Of a DNA stretch of 64,000 nucleotides, positions 11,911-23,554 are shown in pieces. Both the position numbers and the translations under genes were made by a program. This DNA is from Epinephelus fuscoguttatus (Eukaryota; Chordata; Actinopteri; Perciformes; Serranidae): NCBI RefSeq assembly GCF_011397635.1, contig NC_064756.1:4110922-4174921 (forward strand), read 5' to 3'. The notes under the pieces were generated by a model, which saw only the letters and a program-made list of their open reading frames with translations, was not told the DNA's origin and did no database searches. Position 1 is the stretch's first letter. Each line of letters begins with the position of its first letter.

Positions 11911-13123
11911 CTTTGACATACTATACTATGACTTTTTTTGACATGCTATACTATGACTTCTTTGATATACTATACTATGACCATTTTAACATGTTATACT
12001 ATGACTTTTTTGATGTACTATAATATGACCTTTTTAACATGTTATACTATGATCTTTTTGACATGCTATACTATGACTTTTTTTGACATACTATACTATG
12101 ACTTTTTTAACATGTTATACTATGATCTTTTTGACATGCTATACTATGACTTTTTTTGACATACTATACTATGACCTTTTTAACATGTTATACTATGATC
12201 TTTTTGACATGCTATACTATGACTTTTTTTGACATACTATACTATGACCTTTTTAACATGTTATACTATGATCTTTTTGACATGCTATACTATGACTTTT
12301 TTTGACATACTATACTATGACTTTTTTGACATACTATACTATGACTTTTTTGACATGCTATATTATGACTTTTTTGACATGCTATACTATGACTCTTTTT
12401 ACATGCTATATTATGACTTTTTGACATACTATACTATGACTTTTTTGACAAACTATATTATGACTTTTTTGACATGCTATACTATGACTCTTTTTACATA
12501 CTATATTATGACTTTTTGACATACTATACTATGACTTTTTTGACATGCTATATTATGACTTTTTTGACATGCTATACTATGACTCTTTTTACATACTATA
12601 TTATGACTTTTTGACATACTATACTATGACTTTTTTGACAAACTATACTATGACTCTTTTTACATACTATATTATGACTTTTTGACATACTATACTATGA
12701 CTTTTTTGACATACTATATTATGACTTTTTCAACATGCTATATTATGACGTTTTTGACATATGATACTATGACTTTTTTGACATGCTATACTATGACTTT
12801 TTTGACATACTGTACTATGACTTTTTTGACATGCTATATTATGACTTTTTTTACATGCTATATTATGACTTTTTTGACATACTATACTATGACTTTTTTG
12901 ACATGCTATATTATGACTTTTTTGACAAACTATACTATGACTTTTTTGACATACTATACTATGGCTTTTTTGACATGCTATATTATGACTTTTTTGACAT
13001 ACTATACTATGACTTTTTTGACATGCTATACTATGATTTTTTTGACATACTATACTATGACTTTTTTGACAGACTATATTATGGCTTTTTTGACATACTA
13101 TACTATGACTCTTTTGACATACT
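11911..13123 (+). repeat. 24-bp minisatellite, forward block 1
   Basis: About 50 head-to-tail copies of a 24-bp unit made of a T-run followed by GACATACTATACTATGAC. Common variants are CATGC for CATAC, ACATG for GACATG and ATTATG for ACTATG. Because 24 is a multiple of 3, the array is open in several frames on both strands and yields spurious peptides with an 8-residue period. It starts only 43 bases after exon 1. Confidence 0.95.
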
Positions 13124-13299
13124 GCTGCCATCATTAGTCATTAGTCATACTTCTACTGTTATTATACACATGACTATTGTCACACATGTATACTGCCAGA
13201 TATTAATACATACTTTCAACATACTGTACCACAGTAGCCAGAACTATAACTATAATATTATTACTTTCAGTAATGTTGTTGTAAGCTACTGTCATTACC

Positions 13300-13351
<52 letters not shown>

Positions 13352-13623
13352 ACTGTGTCATACGGATTACTGTTAATTTATTATGCTGATCTGTTCTGTA
13401 CGACACCTATTGCACGTCTGTCCGTCCTGGAAGAGGGATCCCTCCTCAGTTGCTCTTCCTGAGGTTTCTACCATTTTTTTCCCCGTTAAAGGGTTTTTTG
13501 GGGAGTTTTTCCTGATCAGCTGTGAGGGTCATAAGGACAGAGGGATGTCGTATGCTGTAAAGCCCTGTGAGGCAAATTGTGATTTGTGATATTGGGCTTT
13601 ATAAATAAAATTGAATTGAATTG
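13124..13623 (+). mobile_element. Unique spacer with retroposon 3' end and (TTGAA)n tail inside the array
   Basis: Unique sequence and a (CT)n tract at 13304-13346 are followed by a block I recognise from many teleosts. It contains CCTGAGGTTTCTACC, GTTAAAGGGTTTTTTGGGGA, ATGCTGTAAAGCCCTGTGAG and a terminal AATAAAATTGAATTGAATTG. The AATAAA-(TTGAA)n end is typical of an L2-like LINE or a SINE sharing its tail. Minisatellite units resume directly after it, so the insertion split a pre-existing array. Confidence 0.7.
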
Positions 13624-13910
13624 ATACTATATTATGGCTTTTTTGACATACTATACTATGAATTTTTTTTGACAAGTTACGCTATGACTTTTTGACATAC
13701 TATACTATACTATACTATGACTTTTTTGACATTCTGTACTATGACTCTTGACATGCTATACTCTGACTTTTTGACATATGATACTATGACCTGTTTTTTG
13801 ACATATCACACTATTCCTTGTTTGACATGCTATACTGTCACTTTTTTTCCAGACATGCTGTACTGTGACCTTTTTCTACATACTATACTATGACTTTTTC
13901 ATGATGATCT
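13624..13910 (+). repeat. 24-bp minisatellite, forward block 2 (degenerate)
   Basis: About 11-12 diverged copies of the same unit, with indels (for example CTATACTATACTATAC at about 13700 and CATATGATACTATGAC). It is more diverged than block 1. Confidence 0.9.
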
Positions 13911-15182
13911 ACGTAGAAGATGTGGAAATAAAGAAACACCATTGTTCTTGTATTGCAGGGTAGAGGCTATTAGTCCGAATATTATACAGTAAGTATGATA
14001 AAGAAAAATGTAAGTTCAGACTGTTCTAACACAGCCAGAATTTGTTGCTTGGCTTACATATTTAATCGTATTCAGACAGTATATTTTCATTTTAAACATT
14101 ACAATATAATGTTAAAAGTAAAAGTAAATGTAATGCCACCCTGGATAATGTTGGCTGTGGTGAATTTCTTGTTTTTCCTTTGTAAAAATGTTACATAAGA
14201 GAGGTTTAATGATCCTTCCCAGCATCATCATGCTCAATATCTCCACTGGGGCAGTTGAGCTTTAGTGCCACGCTCATGGGTACCTTGGTAGCATTTCTTG
14301 AGGCATAGTGTAGAGCCTTTTTCATTCACTTTCTCCCCCAGCAGGAAGGAGGCATTAGTATCTCACATTACAGCAGTGGGTTGATTGAAAGAAAAATGCC
14401 ACAGAGAAGAAAAAGACCTGCGGCTCAGAGAGAGTAATGAGCCAGAGTCGTAAGAGCTTGTGTGCTCTCTGTGAGAAAAAGAGTCTGTATGGCTCCAGAC
14501 ATTGTCTACTGGGACACATAAAGAACTAATAGGAAGGTGAAAAAAATAAAAGGAAAAGCGGAGTGCTAATATAAAACACAGGAGAGACTATATGGAGCGT
14601 TAAAACATTTCTGCTACCGCATAAAGCAGTAGCAACCACAAACTGAAAAAAAAAGGTTTATTACTGGTGTGATGCGAGAGATGAAAGAATAATCAATAAT
14701 CAGGCTTAAAAATTGATTTCATTTAAACCATATAGAATATTTCAGTACTCAAATGTCAAATAAAATAAAAAAGAAGACTGAGTTTCTTATCAAGAGAAGG
14801 TTTGTCTTTTTCCAGACTGGCAGTAAACCACATTTACAGTGAGAACAAAAGCTTGAGTCTCTCATGGTATTTAATGGCCTTTGTTTTTGAGTCTGAACAT
14901 AAAACACAAAATCACCCCAAACAACTGAGCATTAATACCTGGCTTGACTATATGGCGCTCCAGAGTATAATTATATGTCATAAATAAGGCATCATGAATT
15001 ACATAATTGTGTGAGGTAGTGAAATTGTAATGAGCAATCATTTGTGAAATTAGCTAAGAAAAATATTATGAAATGTTATTTCATTATTCTTGTTTTCATA
15101 ATAACAGAGTTTAAATGGAGTTAACTTGACATATGACATGAAAAATATTAAAAAGTCTAAGTATGGCATGTCAAAAAACAAA
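13911..15182. other. Unique AT-rich island between minisatellite blocks
   Basis: About 1.27 kb without the 24-bp unit. No exon, RNA gene or recognised mobile element was found. The stretch 14401-14520 (repeated AGAGAAAAAG motifs) is purine-rich. Confidence 0.5.
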
Positions 15183-17213
15183 CAAAAAAACCCCCTGCTC
15201 TACCATGACTTTTTCAACATACTATACTATGAATTGTTCTGACATACTATACTAAGACATTTTTGACATTGTATACTATGACTTTTTTCGACATACTATA
15301 CTATGACTTTTTTGACATGCTATACAATAAGTTTTTTCAACATACTGCACTATGAATTTTTTCGACATGCTATACTATGACTTTTTGACATTCTATACAA
15401 TGACTTTTTTCAACATGCTATATTATGAATTTTTCAGTATATAATACTATGAATTGTTCTGTCATGCAATACTATGACTTTTTTTGACATGCTATACTAT
15501 GACTTTTTTGACATACTGTAGTATGAATTTTTTCGACATGCTATAGTATGATTTTTTTGACATACTGTACTATGAATTTTTTGACATACTGTACTATGAA
15601 TTTTTTCGACATGCTATACTATGACTTTTTTGACATGCTATACTATGACTTTTTCAGTATATAATATTATGAATTGTTCTGACATGAAATACTATGCCTT
15701 TTTTGACATGCTATACTATGACTTTTTTGACATACTGTACTATGAATTTTTTCGACATGCTATACTATGACTTTTTTGACATGCTATATTATGATTTTTT
15801 TCAACATGCTATGCTATGACTTTTTCAGTATATAATACTATGAATTGTTCTGACATGCTATACTATGACTTTTTTTGACATACTATACTATAACTTTTTT
15901 GACATGCTATATTATGAATTTTTTCAACATGCTATGCTGTGACTTTTTTGACATGCTATAAAATAAGTTTTTTCAACATACTGTACTTTGAATTTTTTAG
16001 ACATACTATACTATGACTTTTTTGACATGCTATACTATGACTTTTTCAGCATACTATACTATGAATTGTTCTGACATGCTATACTATGACTTTTTTGACA
16101 TACTATACTATGACTTTTTCAGCATACTATACTATGAATTGTTCTGACATGCTATACAATGACTTTTTTCAACATGCTATACTAAGAATTTTTTCAACAT
16201 GCTATACTATGACTTTTTCAGTATATAGTACTATGAATTGTTCTGACGTGCAATGCTATGACTTTTTTCAACATGCTATACTATGACTTTTTTGACATGC
16301 TATACAATAAGTTTTTTCAACATACTGTACTATGAATTTTTTCGACATGTTATACTATGACTCTTCCAACATGCTACACAATGACTTTTTTCAACATACT
16401 ATACTATGAATTTTTTCAACATGTTATACTATGACTCTTCCAACATGCTACACAATGACTTTTTTCAACATACTATACTATGAATTTTTTCGACATGCTA
16501 TACAATGACTTTTTTCGACATGCCATACTGCAATATTTTTTGACATACTATACTATACTGTGCCTTTTTTCGACATGCTTTTCCATGACTTTTTTTGACA
16601 TGCTATACTGTGACTTTTTTCGACATGCCATACTGCAACATTTTTTGACATGCTATTCCATGACTTTTTTCGACATGCTATACTATGACTTTTTTTGACA
16701 TGCCATACTGCAACATTTTTTGACATGCTATACAATGACTTTTTTCGACATGCTGTACTGCAACATTTTTTGACATACTATACTATACTGTGCCTTTTTT
16801 CGACATGCTATTCCATGACTTTTTTTCACATGTTATACTGCAGTTTTTTTTGACATGTTATACTATGACTTTTTTTTGATATGCTATACTGCAACATTTT
16901 TTGACATGCTATTCTATGACTTTTTTGACATGCTATACTTTAAATTTTTTCGACATGCTAAACTATGACTTTTTTTTTTACATACTATAACATGTATTTT
17001 TCCGACTTACTATACCATGATGTTTTTGACATACTATACTATGACTTTTTTGACATGCTATACTATGACTTTCGTCATGCTATACTGTGACTTTTTTTGA
17101 CATACTATACTATGACTTTTTTTACATGCTATACTATGACTTTCTTCGACATGCTTTGTTTTGACTTTTTTGACAAACTATATTATGACTTCTTTCGACA
17201 TGCAATACTATGG
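15183..17213 (+). repeat. 24-bp minisatellite, forward block 3 with higher-order variants
   Basis: About 83 copies in the same orientation as block 1. Distinct variants occur: a TTTTTCAGTATATAATACTA unit followed by GAATTGTTCTGACATG, at 15435, 15655, 15826, 16047, 16120 and 16219; and, from about 16500, units with TTTTCGACATGC and TGCAACATTTTTTGACATG. The spacing of the CAGTAT unit (220, 171, 221, 73 and 99 bp) is close to multiples of 24 and indicates local segmental amplification. Confidence 0.95.
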
Positions 17214-17547
17214 CATTTTTGATATTTTCTTTCATTTCGTTTTTGTTTTTTGTTTTTTTTGCTTGTTGCTCATCTTTGAGTCTGAGGGTACATGTACAGG
17301 CACATTTTTTTGTCCATGTTTGTACACATTCAGAGGTGGAGATAAGTATGCATGTATGTATGTATTTGGACAAAGATGAAAACATAGTTTGGTTTCACTG
17401 GGTGTATATATGGTATATATCAAAATAATACCATAATAATATGCAATAATATGCAAATACTGTATGGAATGTAGTTGTAAATGACAAGAATATGACATGA
17501 ATATATTGCAATAAAAGTATTAATTAAAAAAACTATGACTGAAAACT
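17214..17547. other. Unique island in the minisatellite
   Basis: T-rich and AT-rich sequence without the 24-bp unit, including a GTATGCATGTATGTATGTAT tract near 17347. No gene recognised. Confidence 0.5.
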
Positions 17548-17970
17548 ATTTTTTGACAAATTATTATGAGTTTTTGACATTCTGTGCTATGACTTTTTCG
17601 ACATGCTATACTTTGACTTTTTTGTACATGCTATACTATGACTTTTTTTAACATGCTATACTATGGCTGTATTGACATGTTATACTGTAACTTTTTCCAG
17701 CATGCTATACTATGACTTTTTTTGTAGATGCTATACAATGACTTTTTAAACATGCTATAATATGACTGTTTTGACATTCTATACTGTGACTTTTTTGACA
17801 TGTTATGTTATAACTTTTTTGACATGCTTTACTATGACTTTTATTGACATCCTACATTATGACTTTTTCCATGCTATACTATGACTTTTTTTTACATGCT
17901 CTGCTATGACTTTTTGACATACTCTACTGTGACTTTTTTAACATACTATGCTATGACTTTTTTGACATGC
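17548..17970 (+). repeat. 24-bp minisatellite, forward block 4
   Basis: About 17 diverged forward units (for example TTTGACATGCTATACTTTGAC). The block ends at the orientation switch (17971-17980). Confidence 0.92.
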
Positions 17971-18344
17971 TTTATTGATGGTATGTCGAAAAAGTCATAG
18001 TATAGTATGTCAAAAATGTCATTGCATAGCATGAAAATAAAGTCATAGCATTCTATTTCGAAAGTCACAGTATAGTAGTATGTCAAAAAAATCTCATAAT
18101 ATAGTTTGTCAAAAAGTCATAGTACAGCAAGTCGAAAAAAAAGTTATAGTATAGTATGTTGAAAAAAGTCATGGTATTGTATGTTAAAAAAGTCATAGTA
18201 TAGCATGACGAAAAAATGCATAGCAAAGTATTTAAAAAAAAAGTCATAGATCAGCATGTCAAAAAAAGTCAGTATAGCATGTCAAAAAAGTCATAGGATT
18301 GCATGTTGAAAAACTCAAAATATAGTTTGTCAACATAGTCATAG

Positions 18345-18447
18345 AGGGGTGTCGGTGACTTAGTGGATAGAACAGATCCCCCCCCCCTCCATTTCACGCT
18401 TGTCTGTCCTATCAATTAAAGGCTAAAATGCCCCAAAAAATATCTTA
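18345..18447 (+). mobile_element. Internally deleted tRNA-type SINE relic
   Basis: The head GGTGTCGGTGACTTAGTGGA resembles a tRNA A-box region and is joined directly to the typical 3' end CATTTCACGCTTGTCTGTCC, TCAATTAAAGGC and CCCCAAAAAATATCTT. The B-box and middle are missing, with a poly-C run at the join. Reverse-arm minisatellite flanks it on both sides. Confidence 0.5.
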
Positions 18448-18721
18448 AAAAAGTCATGGTACAGAATGTCAAAAAACTCAAAATATAGTTTGTCAAAAAA
18501 GTCATTGCATAGAATGTCAAAAAGGTCACAGTATAGCATGTCAACAAAGCCATCATATAGCATGTGGAAAAAATCATAGTATAGCATGTCGAAAAAGTTG
18601 CATTATAGTATGTAAAAATAGTCAAAGTACAGTATGTCAAAATGAGTCATAGTATAGCATGCTGAAAAAGTCATAGTATAGCATGTCAAAAAAGTCAAAG
18701 TATAGCATGTCAAAAAAGTCA

Positions 18722-18900
18722 GACTGTTCATTGTGCTCATGTGCTGATTGTTACCCTGATGAAGGTCCTCTGAACGAAAGCTTGGTTCATTAAAAATACT
18801 TGCACTGATCCAAGTGTGCAGATACTCTTTTCTACAGAAGTTTGACACACCTTGGCATTTTCTGGTCGTGAGAGTGGTGATTTGCTCCTAGATTTCCCAT
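18722..18900. other. Unique island in the reverse minisatellite arm
   Basis: Non-repetitive sequence (including CCCTGATGAAGGTCCTCTGA) inserted between reverse-arm units. It may be part of a mobile element, but I cannot name a family. Confidence 0.4.
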
Positions 18901-21900
18901 AGTTTAGCATGTTAAAAAGTCATAGTATGGCGTGGCAAAAAAAATCATAGTATAGCATTGCGAGAAAAAAAAGTCATAGTATAGCATTTCAAAAAACTCA
19001 AAATACGGTATGTCGAAAAAAGTAACAGTAAACCATGTCAAAAAAGTCATTGTATAGCATGTAAAAAAAAGTCATAATATAGTATGTTGAAAAAAGTCAT
19101 AGTGTAGCATGTCAAAAAAGCCATAATATAGCATGACGAAAAAAGGCATAATGTCAAAAGAAAGTCAAAGTATAGCATGTCGAAAAAGGTCATAGTATAG
19201 CATGTCACAAAAATCATGATATAACATGTCGAAAAACTCATAGTATAGTATGTCAAGAAAGTCATAGTATAGCATGTTGAAAAAAGTAATGGTAAAGCAT
19301 GTCAAAAAGTCATTATATAGCATGTTGATACAAGTCATAGTATAGCATGTTAAAAAAGTCATACTATAGCATGTCAAAAAAGTCAAATTATGGTATGTCA
19401 AAAAGTCATTGTAAAGTATGTCAAAAAAAAGTAATAGTAAACCATGTCAAAAAACTCAAGTATAGTATGTTGAAAAAAGTCATGGTGTAGTTTGTTTAAA
19501 AAAAAAGCCATAATATAGCATGACAAAAAAGGCATAATGTAAAAAAAAAAAAGTCATAGTATAGCATGTCAGAAAAGGTCATAATATAGCATGTCACAAA
19601 ACTCATAGTATAACATGTCGAAAAAGTCATAGTATAGTTTGTCAAGAAAGTCATGGTATAACATGTCAAAAAACTCACAGTATAGCATGTCAAAAAAGTC
19701 ATGGTATAGTTTGCTAAGAAAGTAATAGTGTAGCATGTCAAAAAAGCCATAATATAGCATGACGAAAAAAGTCATAATATGGCATGACGAAAAAAGGCAT
19801 AATGTCAAAAGAAAGTCAAAGTATAGCATGTCGAAAAAGGTCATAGTATAGCATGTCACAAAAGTCATGATATAACATGTCGAAAAACTCATAGTATAGT
19901 TGTCAGGAAAGTCATAGTATAGCATGTCAAAAAACTCATAGTATAGCATGTTGAAAAAAGTAATGGTAAAGCAGGTCAAGAAAGTCATAGTATAGAATGT
20001 CAAAAAACTCATAGTCTAGCATGTTGAAGGAAGTCATACTATAGCACGTCAAAAAAGACAGAATATTGGATGTCGAAAAAGAGTCATAGTATAGTATGTC
20101 AAAAAAATCACTGTATAGCATGTCAAAAAGTCATTGTGAAGTATGTCGAAAAAAACCCTCATAATATAGTTTGTCAAAAAAGTCACAGTATAGCACATCA
20201 AAAAAGTCATAGTATAGTATGCTGAGAAACGTCATGGTATAGTATGTTAAAGAAGTCCTAGTACTGCATGACAAAAGAAGTCATAGTATAGTATGTCAAA
20301 AAAATCATTCTATAGTGTGTCGAAAAAAGCCATAGTATAGCTTGTCAGAAAGTCATAGTAAAGCATGTAAAAAAAGTCATAATATAGTATGTTGAAAAAG
20401 GTCATCGTGTAGCATGTCAAAAAAGCCATAATATAGCATGACGAAAAAAGGCATAATGTCAAAAGAAAGTCAGAGTATAGCATGTCGAAAAAGGTCATAT
20501 TATAGCATGTCAGAAAAGTCATAGTATAGCATGTTGAAAAGTCATAGTATAACATGTTGAAAAACTCAAAATATAGTTTGTCAAAAAACTTATTGTATAG
20601 CATGTCAAAAAACCAAAAATATAGTTTTTCAAAAAAGTCATAGCATGGCATGTCGAAAAAGTCAAAATATAGTATGCTGAAAAAAGTAATAGTAAACCAT
20701 GTAAAAAAAAAAGTCATAGTATAGCATGTCAAAAAAGTCATAGTATAGTATGTTGCAAAAAGTCATGGTATAGTATGTTAAAAAAGTCATAATATAGCAT
20801 GACAAAAAGGCATAGCATAGCATGTAAAAAAAAAGCCATAGTATAGCATGTCACTAAAACTCAAAATGTAGTTTGTCAAAAAAGTCATGGTATAGCATGT
20901 CAAAAAGGTCACAGTACAGCATGTCAACAAAATCATAGTATAGCACGTGGAAAAAAGTCATAGTATAGCATGTTGAAAAAGTCATATTGTAGTATGTAAA
21001 AATAGTCAAAGTATAGTATGTCAAAAAAGTCATGGTTATAGTATAGTATGTTAAAAAAAAGTCACAGTATAGCATGTCAAAAAAGTCATAGTATAGTATG
21101 TTGAGAAATGTCATGGTATTGTATGTTAAAGAAGTCCTAGTATAGCATGATAAAAAAAATTCATAGCATCGTATGTAAAAAAAAAAAAAAGTCATACTAT
21201 AGTATGTCGAAAAAAGCCATACTTTAGCATGCCAGAAAAGTCATAATATAGCATGTTGAAGAACTCAAAATATAGTTTGTCAAAAAAGTCATCGTAACCA
21301 TGTCAAAAAGCTGACAGTACAGCATGTTAAAAATAAGTCATAGTGTAGCATGTCAAAAAAGTCATTGTAAGCATGTCGAAAAAATTCACAATTTAGCATG
21401 TCATAAAGTGAAAGTCTATCATATCTAAAAAAAAGTCAAAGTATAGCATGTCAAAAAAGTTATAGAGATGTATGTCAAAAAAGTTATAGTATATTATGAC
21501 AAAAAAAGTCATTGTATAGCATGTCATAGTAGGCATGTCAAAGAAAGTAATAGTATGGCATGCCAATAAGGTCATAGTACTGTACGTCAAAAAAAGTCAT
21601 AGTATTGCATGTCCAGGAAAGTCATCGTAAGTCGAAAACTGTTAAAAAAAAAAAAATTGCATGTGGGGGGAAAAAATCATATTATAGTATGCCAATAAAA
21701 GTCAGAGTTTGCCTAAGTAAATAAAAAAAAATAAAATAACTTATAGAATCAAAAGTCGAACAACTCTTGACAGGTCAACCATAGCATGTTGAAAAAAATT
21801 GAATTGTATAATATTTCATTCAAAGTACCCTCATTTACATATATTTCTACATGCATGAGATGAAATGTTTCCCGACCATGTTAACATGGTTTCACAGCTC

Positions 21901-21926
21901 CAGACTCTTGTGTTGTGTTTCTGCAG

Positions 21927-22084
21927 CTCCTGTAGGCGCTGTGACAGGACGACAGAGCAGCACAGGTGGAGGAGTGCAATGTCTGGGAGACAGCTACTTC
22001 ATGTCAGCTGATGTCAGCCAGTTTGAGCCGCATGATGTGGTAGTGATGGCCTACAACCACCATGTTGTCATTCACGCTCAGAAG
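21927..22084 (+). CDS. HSPB7-like small heat-shock protein, exon 2 (first half of alpha-crystallin domain)
   Basis: This exon completes codon 83 and encodes residues 84-135. The acceptor is TTTCTGCAG; the donor AAG|GTGTGTG at 22084/22085 merges into a (GT)n run. The alpha-crystallin domain begins at about residue 99 with VQCLGDSYFMSADVSQFEPH, then DVVVMAYNHHVVIHAQK. This pattern (LGD-Y-x6-V-x-x-F-x-P-x-D-x-x-V, then N-x-H-x-x-x-x-A-x-K) is close to human HSPB7. The exon ends in phase 0 at A-Q-K, where I place the equivalent A-E-K of human HSPB7. Confidence 0.9.
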
Positions 22085-22684
22085 GTGTGTGTGTGTGTGT
22101 GTGTGTATGAGGTTATGTCTGTACAGCTATCATTGTGAGGACGAGTCCCTTTTTTTTAACCTCTGGAGTCAGGACCATTCTTCAAAGTGAGGACATTTAG
22201 GCTGGTCCTCATTTTTTTCACTTTAATGGCCTCCAGAGGTTTTAAATGCTTGTCTCGCAGTTTCAGACAGGAGATCATGTGCTTCTGTGTGTGTCTGTAA
22301 TCCAGATGAACAAACTTTTTGCTCGCTATTGCCTCTTCTGACACTTTTGAGAAAATGCACCAGAGAAACTTAAAGGGGAACACCACCTAAATTAAATATT
22401 GAAATATGTTATTTCCTAGGAAAGTCCAATCAATATTTGTAGACCAAGCCAAATGACCTCATTCTATTTTAGTGTTCTCAGTTCTGAAACAGAAAATGTG
22501 CCCATATTCTCAGATCATTCCCCTGGGTACTCTCAGTGTCATCTATAACATCTTTCCCTATTCACCGTCTGTAGAGCAGCTCCAAACATTATACCCTGTG
22601 ATGTTATTTAGAACTTCATTTTTTGGATTTGGGAGAGAGTTGTTCATTTTTACTAATATTTTTGGACTCTCTTTGACCACATTA

Positions 22685-23554
22685 GGCCCGTTTCCACCGC
22701 AGGAACTTCGGGGTAATTTTACAGGGCCGGGGCCGTTGGTGCGTGTCTCCACCGCAGGAACCACCCCCGAGGGACAGAGTTCCAGAACTTTTTCGGGGAC
22801 TAAACAAGTCCCTGCTTCGGAGTAGGTACTCAGAACGGCCCTGAAAGACTCCTGGCTGGGGCTTGGGGTTTACTTGGTGCTGATTGGATATACTCAAGGC
22901 GGGATGTGACGTCAACAGAAAGCAACAAAATAGCCGGCATTTTTAAAACTCAGCAGACAAGGGTTAGCTCGTTCATATAGCTTCCGCCGCCATGTAAAAA
23001 AACTCACTAAATGGCCCATGAAAAAATTATTCTTTCCAGCGGATATCTTAGTTAGAACATGATTGAGCTAGCAAAGCAGTTTTGTGTTGCTATGTGCGGT
23101 ATTTATTCAGTTTTGGGAAAACACGATGTCTAGAAAGCATCAGTGGCTGCAGCTGACAGGGACAGCTAACAGCAGCAGCAAAGCTAACATCAGGACGTCA
23201 TCTGTTAAAAGCCTCCTATTGTCAGATATGACATGAAACTACTCCAGTTAGCTCAATCATGTTATAACTAAGACATCCGCTGGAAAAAATATTTTTTTCA
23301 CGGGCCATTTATTGAGTTACTGAGTTATTACAGACACTGCTATCGACTAACGGCGTCCCTACGTCACCCCGGTCAAAATGGTCGCGCAACGATCACGTCA
23401 CATCCAGAGGCAGCCCGTAACTTTACAGGAACCTTCATCGTACTCCGCTCTCTCAGTGGAGACACGGCGGTTGAGAGGGCCAAGCGAGAGGACGTTCCTG
23501 TAGTAGTTCCTGCCCCCCAAATAGTACCAGGAACTTCTTCATTGGAAACGGGCC
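22685..23554. mobile_element. Foldback/MITE-like DNA element
   Basis: The ends are inverted: GGCCCGTTTCCA at 22685 and TGGAAACGGGCC ending at 23554, with TA flanking both sides. Inside, about 22998-23075 is the reverse complement of about 23237-23320 with few mismatches (shared core AAATGGCCC[AG]TGAAAAAA and CCAGCGGAT[AG]TCTTAGTTA). The end motif GCAGGAACT/AGGAACT recurs several times. No transposase is encoded. The TA or longer duplication fits a PIF/Harbinger- or Tc-type MITE; class not settled. It lies in intron 2 of the HSPB7-like gene. Confidence 0.7.

Larger units (their letters stand above)
17981..21640 (-). repeat. 24-bp minisatellite, reverse-oriented arm
   Basis: The same unit is present as its reverse complement (GTCATAGTATAGTATGTC plus an A-run), about 140 copies over 3.6 kb. 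It is interrupted by a SINE relic (18345-18447) and a unique island (18722-18900), and decays after about 21640. A sub-block beginning near GGCATAATGTCAAAAGAAAG recurs at 19145, 19796 and 20450, giving a higher-order repeat of about 652 bp (27 units). Together with the forward blocks this arm forms a kilobase-scale inverted repeat. Confidence 0.95.
11868..21926 (+). other. Intron 1 of the HSPB7-like gene (10.06 kb, minisatellite-dominated)
   Basis: The intron is bounded by GTAAGG and a CTGCAG acceptor. About three quarters of it is a 24-bp minisatellite in two opposed arms, interrupted by a retroposon tail, a SINE relic and unique islands (13911-15182, 17214-17547, 18722-18900, 21720-21926). 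The remaining coding exons are short, so the intron is about 17 times longer than the 597-nt coding sequence. No exon or RNA gene was recognised in the islands. Confidence 0.85.

Noticed and set aside
11938..13376. Long open frames with repeating MTFLTYYT / YDFFDILY peptides on + and CQKSHSIV peptides on -
   Set aside because: They are translations of the 24-bp minisatellite. Because the unit length is a multiple of 3, several frames stay open on both strands; there is no independent evidence of coding.
18416..21195. Several 70-150-codon frames on the minus strand (MTFLTCYT-type)
   Set aside because: These are the same minisatellite read in the reverse arm.
11911..21640. CRISPR-like array of short repeats
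   Set aside because: Units are directly adjacent without unique spacers, the context is a vertebrate intron, and there are no cas genes.
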